Source of the DNA: Coriobacteriaceae bacterium
GTDB lineage: Bacteria > Actinomycetota > Coriobacteriia > Coriobacteriales > Eggerthellaceae
Length of the DNA: 12,425 nt
NCBI GenBank assembly: GCA_004555335.1
Contig: SFII01000042.1
Location: forward strand, 1 to 12,425
Direction of reading: 5' to 3'
Below are positions 6,260-12,425 of the stretch, piece by piece. Numbering within the stretch: the stretch's first letter is position 1; each line of letters opens with the position of its first letter. The notes under the pieces are model-generated. The model had not been told where the DNA came from. It saw only the letters and a program-made list of their open reading frames with translations, and made no database searches. The position numbers were made by a program, and so were the translations under genes.

Positions 6260-6271
6260 CGGGAGGCAACC

Positions 6272-6859
6272 ATGTTCGAGCCGGACTACAAAGAAGTATG
6301 CGGACGCATTCGCACGCTCCGCGAAGACATGGACATCACCATGCAGGAAATGGCAGAGGCAACCGGACGCACCGTTGCTGAATACGCAGCCCAGGAATCC
6401 GGTGAAACCGACCCCTCCTTCACTTTCCTGCACCTATGCGCAAGGCGTTTCGGCGTAGACGTCGTCGAGCTGCTCACCGGCGAGGCACCCCATCTGACGG
6501 GCTATTCCCTCACCCGCGCAAACGACGGCCTTCAGATCCATAGGCGCGAAAGCTTCCAGTACCTGCACAAGGCGCCCTTCTTCAAGAACCGCTTCGCGGA
6601 ACCCTTCCTGGTCGAAACCCCCATGGAAACCGAAGAAGACGCCAAGGGCCCCCTGCATCTTTCCCGCCACGAAGGCCAGGAAATCGACTATATCCTGGAA
6701 GGACGCATGCGCTTCCAGTACGAGGATCACGAAGAGATCCTGGAAGCCGGCGACCTGATCATGTACGACTCCGGTCGCGGCCACGGCATGGTGGCACTCG
6801 ACGGCAAGCCGTGCAAAATCCTCGCATTCGTCATGTCCCCTGAACAGAGCATTATCTAG
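6272..6859 (+). CDS. XRE-family HTH regulator with C-terminal cupin domain (rightward copy)
   Basis: A 195-residue regulator. The N-terminal helix-turn-helix covers about residues 8-68 (IRTLREDMDITMQEMAEATGRTVAEYAAQESG...FTFLHLCARRFGVDVVELL). A linker leads to a cupin barrel at about 115-190 with LHLSRHEGQEIDYILEG and a second motif GDLIMYDSGRGHGMVA. The ATG follows GGGAGG at 5-nt spacing. It shares its architecture with the leftward regulator at 5269-5847 but little sequence, so the two are diverged paralogues. It lies 134 bp upstream of the acyl-CoA synthetase with no strong terminator between, so it may be the first gene of the oxidoreductase operon and its autoregulator. The effector is unknown; a metabolite of the 2-oxoacid/acyl-CoA pathway is the natural guess. 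Confidence 0.9.
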   Translation: MFEPDYKEVCGRIRTLREDMDITMQEMAEATGRTVAEYAAQESGETDPSFTFLHLCARRFGVDVVELLTGEAPHLTGYSLTRANDGLQIHRRESFQYLHKAPFFKNRFAEPFLVETPMETEEDAKGPLHLSRHEGQEIDYILEGRMRFQYEDHEEILEAGDLIMYDSGRGHGMVALDGKPCKILAFVMSPEQSII

Positions 6860-6883
6860 GCGTTGCCGGATCGCATCGCCTAG
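6856..6883. repeat. 7-bp inverted repeat at the end of the rightward regulator
   Basis: CTAGGCG (6856-6862, containing the stop codon) and CGCCTAG (6877-6883) are complementary across 14 nt. There is no U-run, so it is not an intrinsic terminator. A second small dyad GCTCG-A-CGAGC follows at 6892-6902. Either could be an operator upstream of the synthetase; this is weakly supported. Confidence 0.3.
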
Positions 6884-6993
6884 GAATCGAAGCTCGACGA
6901 GCATCTGACAGCGCCTAAAACCCCAAAAGTCTGTATCAGTTCTGGTGCAGTTGTTTTGCTGCGCTCTCAAACAAGTAAGAGGATATAACCAAC

Positions 6994-8799
6994 ATGAGGA
7001 ACATCAATCTCCGTTTCGTAACCGAGGAATACAACGACGAAGGCATGCTCACGTCCTTCACCCCCCACGTACCCGCCAACTTCAATTTCGGATACGACGT
7101 GGTCGACGACATCGCCATGAATGACCCGGACCGCCGTGCGATGATCTGGTGCAACCCCGAAGGCGAAGAGCACGTATTCACCTTTGCGGACATGAAGAAA
7201 TGGTCCGATAAGACCGCCAACTACCTGGCGGAAAACGGCGTGGGCAAGGGAGACTTCGTCATGGTCATCCTGCGACGCCATTACCAGTTCTGGTTCGTTG
7301 CCACCGCACTCGCCAAGCTGGGTGCCGTCATGGTTCCCGCAACCTTCATGCTGAAGGAACACGACCTGGAATACCGCCTGAACGGCGCCTCCATCAAGGC
7401 CATCGTCGCCACTTCCGTCGGCGACATCGCGCAGATCTGCGACAACGTCGTAGGCCAGTGCGAAAGCGTCGAGAAGCTGTTCTTGGTCAACGGAGCAGGC
7501 GGCGGCCTGACCCCCGTGGACGAGGCGGGCAACTTGGTCATCCCCGAAGGCGCGCTTCTGGGCGAGGCGCTCTCCGGCGAGCAGGGCATCTGCGCGGCAC
7601 CGATCGAGCGCGAGGGCTGGCTGGACTTCAATACCGGCGTGCTCAACGCATCGGCCGACTTCGAACGACGCGACACCCTGGCCGCAGATCCCATGCTCAT
7701 GTACTTCAGCTCCGGTACTTCCGGCAACCCCAAGATGGTCCTGCACAACTCCGGTTATGCGATCGCCCATCTCATGACCGCTAAGCATTGGCACAATGTG
7801 CGCCCCGACGGCATCCACTTCACCATCGCCGACACCGGCTGGGGCAAGGCGGTTTGGGGCAAGTACTACGGCCAGTGGCTCATGGAAGCCTGCGTGCTCA
7901 CCTATGACTTCGACCGCTTCCACCCCGAAGAGATCCTGTCCCTGATTTCCAAGTACCAGGTCACCACCTTGTGCTGCCCGCCCACCATGTACAGGCTCAT
8001 GATGCAGACCGACTTCGACAACTTCGACCTGTCTTCCCTGGAATACTCCACCACCGCGGGCGAGGCCCTGAACCCCGACCTGTTCGACTTCTGGAAAGAG
8101 CATACCGGCCTGACCATCTTCGAGGGCTTCGGCCAGACCGAAACCCCCATCACCGTGGGCAATCTGACCGGATCCACCCCGCAGGCGGGATCCATGGGCA
8201 AGCCCGTCCCCATGTACTACACCCGTATCCTGCGCGAAGACGGATCCCTGTGCGCTCCCGGCGAAACCGGCGAGATCTGCATCAGCATGGAGCACAACCA
8301 CGCCGGCATCATGATGGAGTACTACCGCAACCCCGAAAAGACCGCGGAGGCCATCTACGACGGCTGGTACCACACCGGCGACACCGCCTGGTTCGACGAG
8401 AACGGCAACTACTGGTACGTCGGCCGCAACGACGACGTCATCAAGTCGAGCGGCTACCGCATCGGACCCTTCGAAATCGAATCCGTCCTGCTCGAGCATG
8501 ATGCCGTGCGCGAATGCGCCGTCACCGGCGTACCCGACCCCGTCCGCGGCAAGGCGGTTAAGGCCACCATCGTGCTCGCCGACGGATACAAGCCCAGCGA
8601 AGCGCTCACCAAGGAGCTGCAGAAGTGGGTCAAGAAGCAGACGGCCCCCTACAAGTACCCCCGCGTCGTCGACTACGTTGACGCCCTGCCCCGCACCGTC
8701 AACGGCAAGATCCGCCGCGCGGTCATCGCGAAGGCCGACGCCGAAGCGGCGAGCGTGCAGGAGACCGCGAAGAAGAACCTCAAGGAAGGTCTGATTTAA
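6994..8799 (+). CDS. Medium-chain/aryl-type acyl-CoA synthetase (AMP-forming)
   Basis: A 601-residue adenylate-forming enzyme resembling the MACS branch more than FadD. The ATP loop YFSSGTSGNPKMVLH is at about 235-250. It is followed by the MACS-like stretch ADTGWGKAVWGKYYGQWLMEA, then GFGQTETP (about 379), HTGDTAWFDENGNYWYVGRNDDVIKSSGYRIGPFEIE split over about 460-495, and the catalytic K572 in TVNGKIRR. It makes acyl-CoA from a carboxylate, ATP and CoA; MACS enzymes accept short/medium, branched or aryl acids. The start at 6994 follows TAAGAGG at a slightly long distance. The stop overlaps the next ATG (TAATG), coupling it to the ATPase and the 2-oxoacid:ferredoxin oxidoreductase. This points to acids matching that enzyme's acyl-CoAs, such as isobutyrate, isovalerate or arylacetates (inference). 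Confidence 0.92.
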   Translation: MRNINLRFVTEEYNDEGMLTSFTPHVPANFNFGYDVVDDIAMNDPDRRAMIWCNPEGEEHVFTFADMKKWSDKTANYLAENGVGKGDFVMVILRRHYQFWFVATALAKLGAVMVPATFMLKEHDLEYRLNGASIKAIVATSVGDIAQICDNVVGQCESVEKLFLVNGAGGGLTPVDEAGNLVIPEGALLGEALSGEQGICAAPIEREGWLDFNTGVLNASADFERRDTLAADPMLMYFSSGTSGNPKMVLHNSGYAIAHLMTAKHWHNVRPDGIHFTIADTGWGKAVWGKYYGQWLMEACVLTYDFDRFHPEEILSLISKYQVTTLCCPPTMYRLMMQTDFDNFDLSSLEYSTTAGEALNPDLFDFWKEHTGLTIFEGFGQTETPITVGNLTGSTPQAGSMGKPVPMYYTRILREDGSLCAPGETGEICISMEHNHAGIMMEYYRNPEKTAEAIYDGWYHTGDTAWFDENGNYWYVGRNDDVIKSSGYRIGPFEIESVLLEHDAVRECAVTGVPDPVRGKAVKATIVLADGYKPSEALTKELQKWVKKQTAPYKYPRVVDYVDALPRTVNGKIRRAVIAKADAEAASVQETAKKNLKEGLI

Positions 8800-9554
8800 T
8801 GACGGGCAGCTTCGCACTGCAGCACCTCTTCGAAGAGGCCCCCGTCTGCGTGATCGCAGGCCATTACGGCGTTGGCAAGACCAACGCCGCCTTGAACCTG
8901 GCAGCCGATGCCGCGGATGCAGGGTATCAGGTCACGTTGGTGGACCTTGATGTGGTCAATCCCTACTTCCGCAGCAGCGAATACGCCGAGGAAATGGAAG
9001 CACGGGGCATACGCGTCGTATGCCCCGTTTTCGCACGGTCCGGATCGAACCTGGACGTCCCCAGCCTTTCGCCCCTGGTGGGTCCCGCCATCCTTGCAGC
9101 GCAGGCGGATTTCTCCAAAGGCGGGAAACAGCGCGTGATCATCGATGCAGGCGGGGACGATGCAGGAGCCACCGCCGTTGGCCGCTATTCCGGCGACATC
9201 GCAAACGCGCCCTACCGCATGCTCTACGTGGTCAACCGCTACCGCAACCTCACCCAAGACCCGCAGGAGGCCTTGCAGGTGCTTGCCGAAATCGAACAGG
9301 CATCCCACCTGAAAGCGGGCGCGGTGCTGGGCAATTCCCACATGCAGGCGCAAACCACGCTCGAAACCGTGGAAAACGCCCTGGGCTTCACCCGCAACCT
9401 CGCCGAAGCCGCGGAATTGCCGATCGAAGCGGTCACCCTGCCGCGCGAATGCCATACCCCGACGCTCACCGCAGAGCACCCCGCCTTCGAAGGGCTGAGG
9501 CTGTATCCTGTACGAATGATCGTGAAAACCCCCTGGGAGCGCTGCTCCCTCTAG
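8799..9554 (+). CDS. P-loop ATPase (MinD/CobQ-like) of the 2-oxoacid oxidoreductase operon
   Basis: A 251-residue soluble NTPase. The Walker A loop is GHYGVGKT (21-28). The expected next acidic strand is VTLVDLDVVNPYFR (45-58), and a further hydrophobic strand ends in VIIDAGGDDAGA (about 113-124). The fold looks like the SIMIBI/MinD-ParA-Mrp group, but the signature Lys of the deviant Walker A (KGG..GKT) is replaced by His22. There are no CxxC metal ligands of the Mrp/NBP35 type. Similar ATPases with a VNPYFR motif are known to me as uncharacterised neighbours of 2-oxoacid:ferredoxin oxidoreductases in clostridia. Its ATG overlaps the synthetase stop by 1 nt, and the ferredoxin subunit begins 29 nt after it. 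Roles in assembly or activation of the enzyme are inference. Confidence 0.85.
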   Translation: MTGSFALQHLFEEAPVCVIAGHYGVGKTNAALNLAADAADAGYQVTLVDLDVVNPYFRSSEYAEEMEARGIRVVCPVFARSGSNLDVPSLSPLVGPAILAAQADFSKGGKQRVIIDAGGDDAGATAVGRYSGDIANAPYRMLYVVNRYRNLTQDPQEALQVLAEIEQASHLKAGAVLGNSHMQAQTTLETVENALGFTRNLAEAAELPIEAVTLPRECHTPTLTAEHPAFEGLRLYPVRMIVKTPWERCSL

Positions 9555-9583
9555 GGTTCCGATAAGTAAGGAGAGAAGATCCC

Positions 9584-9790
9584 ATGGCAAGAATCGAAGT
9601 GGATCAGGGCTTCTGCAAGGGCTGCGGCCTTTGCACCGATGTATGCCCCAAGAACATCCTCGAGCTTGATGCCGCCACGCTGAATGCAAAGGGCTATCAC
9701 CCCGCGCACTGCATCGACCAGTCCCAGTGCATCGGCTGCGCCAACTGCGCACTGATGTGCCCCGACGTGGCGATTAAGGTTTGGAGGTAA
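9584..9790 (+). CDS. 2x[4Fe-4S] ferredoxin (delta) subunit of 2-oxoacid:ferredoxin oxidoreductase
   Basis: A 68-residue bacterial-type ferredoxin with two complete cluster motifs: CKGCGLCTDVCP (C11, C14, C17, C21) and CIGCANCALMCP (C49, C52, C55, C59). One extra Cys (C43) lies outside them. It would carry electrons from the catalytic beta subunit to soluble ferredoxin, like the delta subunits PorD and KorD. An AAGGAG lies 10 nt before the ATG. The GGAGG serving the alpha subunit lies within the last codons of this gene, and the two genes are 2 nt apart. The family call is certain; assignment as a subunit rather than a free ferredoxin rests on this packing. Confidence 0.93.
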   Translation: MARIEVDQGFCKGCGLCTDVCPKNILELDAATLNAKGYHPAHCIDQSQCIGCANCALMCPDVAIKVWR

Positions 9791-9792
9791 TC

Positions 9793-10863
9793 ATGGCTGA
9801 GAAAGTACTCATGAAGGGCAACGAAGCCCTTGCGGAAAGCGCCGTACGCGCCGGATGCCGTTACTTCTTCGGATATCCCATCACCCCGCAGACCGAGCTA
9901 GCTGCATACATGTCCAAGGTCATGCCGAAGATCGGCGGCACCTACCTGCAGGCCGAAAGCGAAGTCGCTGCCATCAACATGGTCTACGGCGCTTCCGCCG
10001 CGGGCGCCCGCGTCATGACCTCCAGCTCCTCCCCCGGCATCTCGCTGAAGTCCGAGGGCATCTCCTACATGGCCGGCGCCGATCTGCCGGGCGTCATCAT
10101 CAACGTCCAGCGTGGCGGCCCGGGCCTGGGCGGCATCCAGCCCAGCCAGTCCGACTATTGGCAGGCGACCCGCGCAACCGGCCACGGCGACTTCCAGATC
10201 ATCGTCTACGCCCCCAGCACCGTGCAGGAGATGGCGGACCTGGCATACCAGGCCTTCGATGTCGCCGACAAGTACCGCGTCCCCGTCATGATCCTGGCAG
10301 ACGGCATGCTCGGCCAGATGATGGAACCCGTCGAGCTGCCCGAAGCGCGCGATTTGGCAAGCCTGCCCGAAAAACCCTGGGCTACCTGCGGGCACGGCCA
10401 TAAGCGCCCCCACAACATCGCCAACTCCCTGTATCTGACGGCAGACAAGCTGGAAGAGCTGAACATCGAACGCTACAAGCGCTACGACGTTATCAAGGAG
10501 CAGGAACAGAAGGCGGAAACCTTCATGACCGAAGATGCCGAATACGTGGTCGTGGCCTTCGGCGCGTCTGCCCGTGTGGCCCACAGCGCCGTCGTCGCGG
10601 CACGCGAGGAAGGCATCAAGGCCGGCCTGCTGCGCCCTGTGACCCTGTGGCCCTTCCCCGCCAAGGCGATCAAGGAAACCATCCCCACGGCAAAGGCCTA
10701 CCTCACCGTGGAAATGAACATGGGCCAGATGGTGGACGACGTGCGCCTGGTTGTGAACGGCCGTCGCCCGGTAAGCTTCTACGGACGCACCGGCGGCGTC
10801 ATCCCCACCCCCGCCGAAGTACTGGACCAGCTGCGCCAGCTGAGTGGAAAGGCAGGTGAATAG
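9793..10863 (+). CDS. vorB: 2-oxoacid:ferredoxin oxidoreductase, alpha subunit (VorB type)
   Basis: A 356-residue pyrimidine-domain subunit. The N-terminus has KVLMKGNEALAESAVRAGC and FFGYPITPQTE, followed by LQAESEVAAINMVYGASAAGARVMTSSSSPG and VQRGGPGLGGIQPSQSDY (given here in parts). These are the hallmarks of the VorB group, annotated as 3-methyl-2-oxobutanoate:ferredoxin oxidoreductase. The C-terminal domain (about 240-350) has the transketolase-C-like VVVAFGASARVAH and TVEMNMGQMVDDVR. The enzyme converts 2-oxoacid + CoA + oxidised ferredoxin to acyl-CoA + CO2 + reduced ferredoxin, reversibly. I chose the ATG at 9793, 5 nt after GGAGG, over the TTG at 9781. Substrate (2-oxoisovalerate versus 2-oxoglutarate or aryl pyruvates) is not decided by sequence, and VorB and KorA annotations are often interchanged. 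Confidence 0.92.
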   Translation: MAEKVLMKGNEALAESAVRAGCRYFFGYPITPQTELAAYMSKVMPKIGGTYLQAESEVAAINMVYGASAAGARVMTSSSSPGISLKSEGISYMAGADLPGVIINVQRGGPGLGGIQPSQSDYWQATRATGHGDFQIIVYAPSTVQEMADLAYQAFDVADKYRVPVMILADGMLGQMMEPVELPEARDLASLPEKPWATCGHGHKRPHNIANSLYLTADKLEELNIERYKRYDVIKEQEQKAETFMTEDAEYVVVAFGASARVAHSAVVAAREEGIKAGLLRPVTLWPFPAKAIKETIPTAKAYLTVEMNMGQMVDDVRLVVNGRRPVSFYGRTGGVIPTPAEVLDQLRQLSGKAGE

Positions 10864-10864
10864 C

Positions 10865-11695
10865 ATGGAAAAGGAAGAGAAGGTCGTATACGAGCGTCCT
10901 CACGCACTCCTCCCCGTCGTCACCAATTATTGCCCGGGCTGCCCTCACGGCATCGTGAACCGCCTGGTTGCCGAAGTCATGGATGAGCTCGACATCGAAG
11001 GCAAGACCGTGGGCGTCGCACCCGTCGGCTGCTCCGTCATGGCCTACGACTTCTTCGGATGCGACATGATCGAAGCCGCCCATGGCCGTGCTCCCGCAGT
11101 TGCCACCGCAGTAAAGCGCGTCCACCCCGACAACGTGGTCTTCTCCTATCAGGGCGATGGCGACCTCGCCAGCATCGGCATGGCGGAAACCGTGCATGCG
11201 GCTACCCGCGGCGAAAAGATCACCGTCATCTTCATCAACAACGCCATCTACGGCATGACCGGCGGTCAGATGGCGCCCACCTCGCTGCCCAACATGGTCA
11301 CCCAGACCTCCCCGTACGGCCGTGATGTGGAAAGCGCCGGCTTCCCTGTGCGCGTGTGCGAGCTGCTCAGCACCTTGGACGGCGTCGCATACCTGGAACG
11401 CGTCACCGTCGACACCCCCAAGAACGTCCGTGCCGCGAAGAAGGCCATCAAGAAGGCCTTCCAGACCCAGATCGACGGCGTGGGCTATTCCATGGTCGAG
11501 GTAGTGTCCACGTGCCCCACCAATTGGGGTCTGACTCCTCAGAAGTCCTTCGAGTGGATGCGCGAGAACATGCTGCCCTACTACCCGCTGGGCGTATACA
11601 AGGACGTTGTGGCAGACGGCTTCGCAACCGCGGCGGAAGCCGCTGCGGCACGTGCGGCAGACTGCCCCATCGCACAGCAGAAGAAGGAGGCTTAA
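10865..11695 (+). CDS. vorA: 2-oxoacid:ferredoxin oxidoreductase, beta subunit (thiamine diphosphate-binding)
   Basis: A 276-residue catalytic subunit. NYCPGCPHG (C23, C26), VGCS (C56) and STCPTNWG (C217) supply the four cysteines that hold the proximal [4Fe-4S] cluster in this family. The thiamine diphosphate/Mg motif is GDGD (97-100) followed by NNAIYGMTGGQ (125-135). It decarboxylates the 2-oxoacid and passes electrons to the cluster. I chose the ATG at 10865, one nt after the alpha stop and with GGCAGGTG ahead, over a GTG at 10844 inside the alpha gene. Alpha, beta and gamma together form a complete separate-subunit enzyme. The symbol follows the VorB type of the alpha subunit, and a KorB name would be equally defensible. 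Confidence 0.92.
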   Translation: MEKEEKVVYERPHALLPVVTNYCPGCPHGIVNRLVAEVMDELDIEGKTVGVAPVGCSVMAYDFFGCDMIEAAHGRAPAVATAVKRVHPDNVVFSYQGDGDLASIGMAETVHAATRGEKITVIFINNAIYGMTGGQMAPTSLPNMVTQTSPYGRDVESAGFPVRVCELLSTLDGVAYLERVTVDTPKNVRAAKKAIKKAFQTQIDGVGYSMVEVVSTCPTNWGLTPQKSFEWMRENMLPYYPLGVYKDVVADGFATAAEAAAARAADCPIAQQKKEA

Positions 11696-11699
11696 ACCC

Positions 11700-12236
11700 A
11701 TGGGCAAGACGATGAACACCGTACTCGCCGGCTTCGGCGGCCAGGGCGTCCTGTTCGCGGGCAAGGTCATGGCCTATGCCGGCTTGATCGAGGAGCGCGA
11801 GGTTTCCTGGCTCCCCTCCTACGGCCCCGAAATGCGCGGCGGCACCGCGAACTGCAGCGTCTGCCTTTCCGACGACCCCATCGGATCGCCCCTGGTTGTC
11901 ACCCCTGACGCACTGGTGGCCATGAACCAGCCTTCCCTGGACAAGTTCGTGGACAAGGTGCGCGAAGGCGGCATCATCGTTGCGGACTCCACCCTGGTTC
12001 CCAACATCCCCGACGTTCCCGGCGTGAAGATCGTGGCAATCCCCGCAACTGAGATTGCCGAACAGAACGGGCTCAAGGGCCTGGGCAACATCGTGCTTAT
12101 CGGCAAGCTGTTCGAGGAAACCGGCTTCTGCAGGGAAGAAACCCTGGAAGCCGCAATCACCAAGTGCGTACCCGCCCGCCACATCAAGAAACTGCCGTTG
12201 AACATGCAGGCAGTGGAGCTTGGCCGCAAGGCATAA
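11700..12236 (+). CDS. 2-oxoacid:ferredoxin oxidoreductase, gamma subunit
   Basis: A 178-residue POR/KOR gamma domain with the expected landmarks: VLAGFGGQGVLFAGKVMAYAGL (in parts, residues about 7-28), WLPSYGPEMRGGTANCSV (about 39-56), SDDPIGSP, AMNQPSLDKF, and GLKGLGNIVLIG. This subunit contributes to CoA binding in the family. The ATG at 11700 has a strong AAGGAGG 9 nt upstream that overlaps the end of the beta gene. A longer frame from 11607 would lie inside the beta gene and lacks support. It is the last gene of the operon; a terminator hairpin follows within 11 nt. Confidence 0.93.
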   Translation: MGKTMNTVLAGFGGQGVLFAGKVMAYAGLIEEREVSWLPSYGPEMRGGTANCSVCLSDDPIGSPLVVTPDALVAMNQPSLDKFVDKVREGGIIVADSTLVPNIPDVPGVKIVAIPATEIAEQNGLKGLGNIVLIGKLFEETGFCREETLEAAITKCVPARHIKKLPLNMQAVELGRKA

Positions 12237-12246
12237 AGAAACAGCA

Positions 12247-12278
12247 GAAAGGGGTGCTCATGCACCCCTTTCTCATTT
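12247..12278 (+). terminator. Terminator of the 2-oxoacid oxidoreductase operon
   Basis: GAAAGGGGTGC (12247-12257) pairs perfectly with GCACCCCTTTC (12262-12272) around TCAT, followed by TCATTT. The stem is strong and the U-tail modest. It directly follows the gamma subunit stop at 12236. Confidence 0.75.
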
Positions 12279-12347
12279 GCGCTAAACAGCTATTCGGTCC
12301 TCAAGATGCAAGTTTCGGGATATTTCCAAAGAAGCCAAAGCCCTGCT

Positions 12348-12377
12348 TTCAAAATAGTTTAACCAAAACCGTATGAT
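12348..12377 (+). promoter_or_regulatory. Possible promoter for a gene beyond the right edge
   Basis: TTCAAA (12348-12353) and TATGAT (12372-12377) are 18 bp apart in a locally A+T-rich stretch (about 12290-12425) that holds no gene. The match is 4/6 and 5/6 to sigma-70 consensus, so it is only suggestive. Confidence 0.25.
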
Positions 12378-12425
12378 TACTTCCAATTCTCAACTCAGAG
12401 CAATACCAATCCATCACCGTTCAGG

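Larger units (their letters stand above)
5848..6271. other. Divergent regulatory region between two HTH-cupin genes
   Basis: This 424-bp stretch contains no supported gene. Open frames on both strands reflect high G+C: the minus-strand extension of the leftward regulator, and a plus-strand frame from 5185 to 6381. It should carry both divergent promoters and their operators. Visible structures are a terminator-like hairpin (5876-5901, minus strand), an 11-bp GC hairpin (6103-6128), and a less G+C-rich zone at about 6200-6260. That zone has a tandem GCAAG-TT-GCAAG and hexamers resembling promoter elements, but no pair clear enough to call. Confidence 0.6.

Noticed and set aside
6967..8817. 616-codon open frame on the minus strand
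   Set aside because: It is antisense to the MACS-type synthetase, with low-complexity Gly/Val/His composition and no recognisable motif.
1..12425. CRISPR arrays, rRNA, phage structural genes, toxin-antitoxin or defence islands
   Set aside because: No regularly spaced repeats, RNA gene signatures or such protein motifs were found. The only repeats are the 21-bp pair and isolated hairpins.

Overview
The window is a high-G+C chromosomal segment whose genes carry good Shine-Dalgarno sites (AAGGAG or GGAGG). It encodes ferredoxin-dependent anaerobic 2-oxoacid metabolism. I read it as an anaerobic, probably gut-associated actinobacterium of the Coriobacteriia/Eggerthellales type. That is an inference from base composition, protein style and the anaerobic enzyme set. 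No rRNA, tRNA or other taxonomic marker is present.

Left part (1-3350). A small AT-hook-like coiled-coil protein (40-363) ends at tandem terminator hairpins. A SanA/YdcF-type DUF218 membrane-anchored protein (801-1436) follows. A 403-bp gap then holds two terminators and two copies of an identical 21-bp sequence, leading into an IS1249-type transposase (1840-2976). Its catalytic D, D and E residues are present, but its C-terminus looks replaced by unrelated sequence and no right inverted repeat is visible. A small zinc-ribbon-like gene lies convergently on the minus strand (2954-3244).

Middle part (3356-6859). Two paralogous HTH-cupin regulators, 192 and 195 residues long, are divergently transcribed from a 424-bp intergenic region. 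The leftward one precedes a FadD-type acyl-CoA ligase (3356-5137). The rightward one precedes a second, medium-chain-type acyl-CoA synthetase. Leader hairpins on the minus strand suggest attenuation.

Right part (6994-12236). Six genes are packed head to tail with gaps of -1, 29, 2, 1 and 4 nt. They encode the acyl-CoA synthetase, a P-loop ATPase, a 2x[4Fe-4S] ferredoxin subunit, and the alpha, beta and gamma subunits of a VorB-type 2-oxoacid:ferredoxin oxidoreductase. A terminator hairpin follows.

Working model (inference). The oxidoreductase interconverts 2-oxoacids derived from branched-chain or aromatic amino acids with acyl-CoA plus reduced ferredoxin. The co-transcribed synthetase links the acyl-CoA to the free carboxylic acid. 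In one direction this ferments amino acids. In the other it makes 2-oxoacids from exogenous carboxylates by reductive carboxylation. The HTH-cupin pair probably senses a related metabolite. The ATPase is the least understood member of the operon.
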